Positions 34,154-37,669 of a DNA stretch of 37,669 nucleotides are shown here, in pieces. Source of the DNA: Vibrio halioticoli NBRC 102217 (GTDB lineage: Bacteria; Pseudomonadota; Gammaproteobacteria; Enterobacterales; Vibrionaceae). The notes under the pieces were generated by a model, which had not been told where the DNA came from, did not search any database, and was given only the letters and a program-made list of their open reading frames with translations. A program made the translations under genes and the position numbers. The stretch spans positions 1-37,669 of the forward strand of contig NZ_BAUJ01000056.1 of NCBI RefSeq assembly GCF_000496695.1. Reading direction: 5' to 3'. Positions within the stretch are counted from its first letter, which is position 1. Each line of letters opens with the position of its first letter.

Positions 34154-36001
34154 ATGAAAAAAACCATTTTAGCGACAGCGATCATCTCGTTGTACGCACC
34201 CACTCTTTTCGCTCAAGAAGCAGACGCAACCCAAACTGATGAAACCATGGTTGTCACTGCAAACCGTTTTGAGCAACCTAAAACTTCAACTCTAGCCAAT
34301 ATCACTGTTATTGAACGTGAAGACATTCAAGCTATCCAAGCTGACAGTGCCATTGATGTACTGAAAACGCTTCCGGGCGTTGAAGTTACTCAGCTAGGTA
34401 CAAAAGGCAACACCACAAGTATTTACCTACGAGGCACAGCATCGGCTCAAACACTTATCTTAGTCGATGGTGTACGCATCAATTCACCAACATCTGGTGG
34501 CGGTTCAATCGGTCTAATCCCTGCATTTGCAATCGAAAAAATTGAAGTTCTACGTGGACCAAAAGCATCTGTCTACGGCGCTGATGCGGTAGGTGGTGTT
34601 ATCAGCATCACAACCACCTCTAAAGACAACGTACACGAAGTGTCATTGACTGGCGGCAGTAACCACTACCATTCTGAAGGTTGGCGTAGCGCAGGCGAAA
34701 TCAGTGACAGCACTCGCGGTTCTTTTGTTGTCAATAATGAAGCATCCAAAGGATATGGTATCTCTACCTACTCTCCAGAAGGTGAAGATTACGGTTACAA
34801 ATCTCAAGTTGTATTTGGCTCTCTAGAACATGATATTTCAGATAACTGGAGCGCTAACTTCTCAGGCTACAACCAAAACAGTAGCAGCGAGTTTCAAGCA
34901 ACCACCAAAGACGAAACAGCACAAGATTTTTACTCTCTAACGGGCGGCCTTAACTATACAATCAACGACTTCCAGTCTTCTTTGCAAGTAAGCCACAGCA
35001 ATGATACTCAAGGTACGCGTGATGCGGCTAAAACTCGTGCTGAAGCCATCCTAGAAGCTCAAAGAAACACCGTATCTTGGATTAACTCTTATAACTTCAA
35101 CTCTCTGTTAAATGTGACAGGTGGTCTTGATTACTACAAAGAAGAAGTGGATCGTAGTGGTTCAAACACAACCAACTATGAAAAAACAGACCGAGATAAC
35201 CGAGGTATTTTTGCGACAAGTTCACTGAACTTACATCCATTTATTCTTGAAGCGAGCATCCGAAATGATGACGACAGCTCATATGGAAGTAACACCACTT
35301 GGAACTTAGCTGCAGGCGTAACTATTGCTGATACGTACACCTTATCATTAAGCCATGGTACGGCTTATCGTGCGCCTACCTTTAATGACCTTTACTGGCC
35401 AGGTAGTGGCAACCCAGATCTAAAACCTGAATCTTCAGAGTCTACTGAATTTACCGTACAAGGTTACCATTCTTGGGCTTCTTGGAACATTTCCCTATAC
35501 AACACTGACATTAAAGACATGATTGCTTGGGCACCAAATGCATCAGGTCAATGGCAGCCAGCGAACATCAATAAAGCTCAAATCAAAGGTATTGAAGCCA
35601 GCATTGAATTTGATACTTGGCTAATTCACCACACTGTTTCTGCTGATTGGAAAGATCCGAAAAACAAAGAAGATGGCTCACAGTTAGTTAACCGCGCGAA
35701 ACAAAATTACTCTTGGATTGGTACGGCTAACTGGCAAGATGTGCAAACGTCATTAATTGCTAACTACGTAGGCGAACGTCCTGACAGTTCATCTGCATTC
35801 GCTAACATGATGGATTCATACATCACGTTAGACTTCGCACTGAAATACAGCTTCACAGACAATCTAGATGCTAGATTCAAAGTAAACAACTTGCTTGATG
35901 AAGATTACGAAGTTGCTAAAGATACTAACTCGTTTATGACTGACGAGTACTTTAAAGGCGCAGAGCGTAGCTACTACGCAGGTATTGATTACCGCTTCTA
36001 A
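34154..36001 (+). CDS. btuB: TonB-dependent vitamin B12 receptor BtuB
   Basis: A 615-aa outer-membrane receptor (E. coli BtuB 614 aa) for cobalamin uptake, energised by TonB. Signal peptide of 20 residues (YAPTLFA|QEAD), TonB box DETMVVTA (about residues 29-36), plug domain (DSAIDVLKTLPGVEVTQLGTKGNTTSIYLRGTAS; ILVDGVRINSPTSGGGSIGLIPAFAIEKIEVLRGP; VYGADAVGGVISITT) and a 22-strand barrel ending in Phe (GIDYRF). The cobalamin riboswitch just upstream makes the B12 assignment secure. Ribosome site AGGA is 12 nt from the ATG. Confidence 0.96.
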   Translation: MKKTILATAIISLYAPTLFAQEADATQTDETMVVTANRFEQPKTSTLANITVIEREDIQAIQADSAIDVLKTLPGVEVTQLGTKGNTTSIYLRGTASAQTLILVDGVRINSPTSGGGSIGLIPAFAIEKIEVLRGPKASVYGADAVGGVISITTTSKDNVHEVSLTGGSNHYHSEGWRSAGEISDSTRGSFVVNNEASKGYGISTYSPEGEDYGYKSQVVFGSLEHDISDNWSANFSGYNQNSSSEFQATTKDETAQDFYSLTGGLNYTINDFQSSLQVSHSNDTQGTRDAAKTRAEAILEAQRNTVSWINSYNFNSLLNVTGGLDYYKEEVDRSGSNTTNYEKTDRDNRGIFATSSLNLHPFILEASIRNDDDSSYGSNTTWNLAAGVTIADTYTLSLSHGTAYRAPTFNDLYWPGSGNPDLKPESSESTEFTVQGYHSWASWNISLYNTDIKDMIAWAPNASGQWQPANINKAQIKGIEASIEFDTWLIHHTVSADWKDPKNKEDGSQLVNRAKQNYSWIGTANWQDVQTSLIANYVGERPDSSSAFANMMDSYITLDFALKYSFTDNLDARFKVNNLLDEDYEVAKDTNSFMTDEYFKGAERSYYAGIDYRF

Positions 36002-36023
36002 GCGATAAAATCTACGCAAACAA

Positions 36024-36060
36024 AAAAAGGGATCTGACCAATGTCAGATCCCTTTTTATT
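36024..36060. terminator. Terminator of btuB, bidirectional
   Basis: Arms 36024-36038 and 36043-36057 (core GGGATCTGAC / GTCAGATCCC) with a 4-nt loop, A run before and T run after. Ends btuB and, on the other strand, the convergent small-lipoprotein operon. Confidence 0.93.
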
Positions 36061-36142
36061 TTTAAAACCATTGATTGAGAATCAAAAAGTGCCCAACTAG
36101 CGGCACATCTTTATATATCAAAGATAGAGGTTTACAGAATTG

Positions 36143-36439
36143 CTATTTGCAGTAAGTTGACTCAACTTTAAATTCAACCGTGTAATTCGTCGGATATTTC
36201 TCCGATACATAATCATGCACTTTCTCATCACACCAATCGACTGCTCTGCTTTTGCTCGTATAGCCATCACCCTTAGCATTCCAACACTGCTTTAAATCAT
36301 GTTGTTGTTGATAACGAAATGGCGCATCAGAATCCGTAATTTTACAAGACGAATAAGTAAATACTGAAGAACCATCAGAATTGGTCACATTACACGATGA
36401 AAGCAAGCAAACAGCCAATAACACAAATATCTTTTTCAT
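36143..36439 (-). CDS. Small hypothetical lipoprotein
   Basis: A 98-aa protein with a lipoprotein signal MKKIFVLLAVCLLSSC (lipid-bound Cys16). The mature part is short and has four further Cys (32, 52, 70, 97), which can form two disulfides in the periplasm. The start at 36439 was chosen for the lipobox and because it lies 1 nt after the stop of the gene before it (TAA-G-ATG), a clear operon junction. Not recognised as a known family. It is convergent with btuB across its terminator; no functional link to B12 is evident. Confidence 0.7.
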   Translation of the reverse strand: MKKIFVLLAVCLLSSCNVTNSDGSSVFTYSSCKITDSDAPFRYQQQHDLKQCWNAKGDGYTSKSRAVDWCDEKVHDYVSEKYPTNYTVEFKVESTYCK

Positions 36440-36440
36440 C

Positions 36441-36776
36441 TTATTCGCCCTGTTTTCTTTGATTTTTAAATAGCTCAGTAAACACCACTTTGGACTGGCA
36501 AGGCACTTCAAAGTAGTCGTGATCATTATTCAGCACTTGCAACTCAAGATCATGATAGCCTTTGCACGCATATTGAACGCCGGAAGTTGGGGCTAACTTC
36601 AGTGTTTCACCATAAATATTAATTGAAACCGTCTCGTTAGATATGTTTTGAATCGACAATGTCGGCAATTGAGTGATCACCACTTCAACACCATCTAGCG
36701 GCGCTACAATTTCGTTTGCTAATGCAGCGGAGGATATCACTCCCAACATCAAGGCAACTTTACTACTAAATTTCAT
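36441..36776 (-). CDS. Small exported hypothetical protein
   Basis: A 111-aa protein with a Sec signal peptide (MKFSSKVALMLGVISSAALA|NEIV). The mature part looks beta-rich (VEVVITQLPTLSIQNISNETVSINIYGETLKLAP) with two Cys (YACKGY; VPCQSK) likely in a disulfide, and a Lys/Arg/Gln end. It is the first gene of a two-gene operon with the small lipoprotein, separated by 1 nt. Not recognised as a known family. Periplasmic or surface location is inferred from the signal peptide. Confidence 0.7.
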   Translation of the reverse strand: MKFSSKVALMLGVISSAALANEIVAPLDGVEVVITQLPTLSIQNISNETVSINIYGETLKLAPTSGVQYACKGYHDLELQVLNNDHDYFEVPCQSKVVFTELFKNQRKQGE

Positions 36777-37192
36777 GGCTATTCCTATACTGATGCAACC
36801 AACTCACCCTTTTGATTAATTTTGCAGATGGTGGCGCTATTGCCCCTAACAAAAGAAGATGTGATTGATTACGAGTTCATTTATCCGTCAAATTCGACGG
36901 CAAAATAAACAAATATCTAATGGAGCCAACTTTACTCCTTAATTTTTTCAACTCCAGAACGTAAAGATAACTTCTCAGATAGGGCGAGCCAGTAGATAGG
37001 ACAAGCTAAGTTGAAGATTAATCAAAGTAATTAAGTGTTCAGAAGCAACACTGAAAGATGTCACAAGCCGCCAAATATTTCTCGTGTTGGGGAATTTAGA
37101 TATAAAAACGGGACCTAACCTAAGTCAGATCCCGTAAAATCATTAAGCAACTCAATGTTAGCGTTACTGATCAATCATTATTATTTTATTAA
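36777..37192. other. Intergenic region between exported operon and ACT gene
   Basis: 416 bp without a recognised gene, upstream of the exported pair and downstream of the ACT-domain gene. A small stem CCGTC/GACGG lies at 36885-36900, and a terminator at 37104-37135. The rest shows nothing I can assign. Confidence 0.4.
37104..37135 (-). terminator. Terminator of the ACT-domain gene
   Basis: On the minus strand, ACGGGATCTGAC pairs with GTTAGGTCCCGT (12 bp including two G-U pairs), followed by TTTTTATATC. It lies 58 bp past the ACT-domain gene. Confidence 0.75.
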
Positions 37193-37591
37193 TTATTTTT
37201 GAAATTCTAACAAAGCTGCCAACGCTTGCTCAGCCTTAGCACTTTGCACAAAAATATGGTCATGATAAAAAGCAGCAATAACGTTCGCGCTAATGCCCTT
37301 TTCTGCAAGCTTAGTCGCAACCGCCGCCGTTAAACCAACCGCCTCAAGGCTTGAATGCACCGTTAACGTGATCTTTTTAAAACTGCCATCAAATGCCAGT
37401 TGCGCTTTTTCTGCTGCTTGTTTTTCTACAACTAAAGTCAGCCCTTCAGATTCGATAAAAGTGGCAATTGGATTTAACGCGACAAAATCTTTTAGCTCAC
37501 CTTGTACTGTACAAAATACAAATTCATCATTTTGCAATTCTGGTTGCATTGATTCGAGTAGCTGAGTTAACTCTGTAATTCCTGACATCAT
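37193..37591 (-). CDS. ACT-domain-containing small regulatory-type protein
   Basis: A 132-aa protein with two ACT-like halves: GELKDFVALNPIATFIESEGLTLVVEKQAAE, then FKKITLTVHSSLEAVGLTAAVATKLAEKGISANVIAAFYHDHIFVQSAKAEQALAALLEF, which has the typical ACT pattern of beta strands and helices with a small-ligand (amino-acid) pocket. No catalytic domain, so likely a stand-alone ligand-binding protein. MMSG: two start codons in a row; the second has better spacing from AAAGGG. No signal. Regulates or senses amino acids by inference. Confidence 0.82.
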   Translation of the reverse strand: MMSGITELTQLLESMQPELQNDEFVFCTVQGELKDFVALNPIATFIESEGLTLVVEKQAAEKAQLAFDGSFKKITLTVHSSLEAVGLTAAVATKLAEKGISANVIAAFYHDHIFVQSAKAEQALAALLEFQK

Positions 37592-37669
37592 AGGCCCTTT
37601 CTAGTGCTAATAGTTATACCAATCGTACTAAATAACTGGTCATTCTAGCTTGTTAAAATGCTCGATAAC

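Noticed and set aside
1..37669. CRISPR arrays, tRNA/rRNA genes, phage or transposase genes
   Set aside because: No repeat-spacer pattern, tRNA-like cloverleaf or recognisable mobile-element protein was seen in the window.

Overview
The window looks like a chromosomal segment of a marine gammaproteobacterium, most likely a Vibrionaceae member (Vibrio or a close relative). I infer this from enterobacteria-like AroG, AstA/AstB, LamB/MalM, GlgX and BtuB in a low-to-moderate GC context, plus two diguanylate-cyclase-type proteins and many perfect-stem terminators between genes. I see no tRNA, rRNA, insertion sequence, phage gene or CRISPR array. It reads as ordinary chromosome with an accessory flavour rather than a mobile island.

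Layout. 1-3.2 kb (minus strand): a membrane-anchored Sel1-like protein, then the maltose pair malM and lamB. 3.7-5.7 kb: a GlgX-type debranching enzyme, divergent from lamB; the 599-bp gap has MalT-box-like and CRP-like sequences. 6-9.8 kb: a membrane GGDEF protein and an ABC exporter. 9.9-13.5 kb: a class I glutamine amidotransferase, divergent from astA-astB (first two steps of arginine succinyltransferase catabolism, without astC/D/E). 13.6-16.6 kb: an AhpD-like protein, a DsbA/FrnE-like thiol oxidoreductase, a HAD hydrolase and a TetR regulator. Three near-identical TTGAAC-type palindromes there sit on the -35 of the first gene and at the start of tetR, so this looks like one self-contained redox or electrophile-response regulon. 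16.9-19.1 kb: a second AhpD-like gene and a CHASE4-HAMP-GGDEF diguanylate cyclase. 19.4-20.5 kb: aroG with a TyrR-box-like site and a 30-codon leader ORF. 20.6-24.2 kb: a small Cys-containing protein, chrA divergent from a LysR regulator (a palindrome lies between them), and a MscS-type channel whose start overlaps the lysR stop.

24.3-28.5 kb: a quinone-oxidoreductase-like MDR enzyme, an orphan FetB-like permease, and a TauE/SafE permease with a GH88 unsaturated glucuronyl hydrolase in one operon. 28.6-29.7 kb: a patatin-like protein. 29.8-33.7 kb: the proline catabolism operon. Its notable feature is that PutA (1060 aa) ends after the P5C dehydrogenase domain, and the C-terminal ALDH-superfamily-like domain of long PutA proteins is a separate 231-aa gene 2 nt downstream. 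33.9-36 kb: a cobalamin riboswitch controlling btuB. 36.1-37.6 kb: a two-gene operon of unknown exported proteins and an ACT-domain protein.

The parts I consider most worth following are the split PutA with its free-standing C-terminal domain, the TetR/AhpD/FrnE/HAD locus with three operators, the TauE/SafE-GH88 pair, and the unknown exported two-gene operon near the right end. Family assignments come from motifs I recognise by eye. No database search was run.
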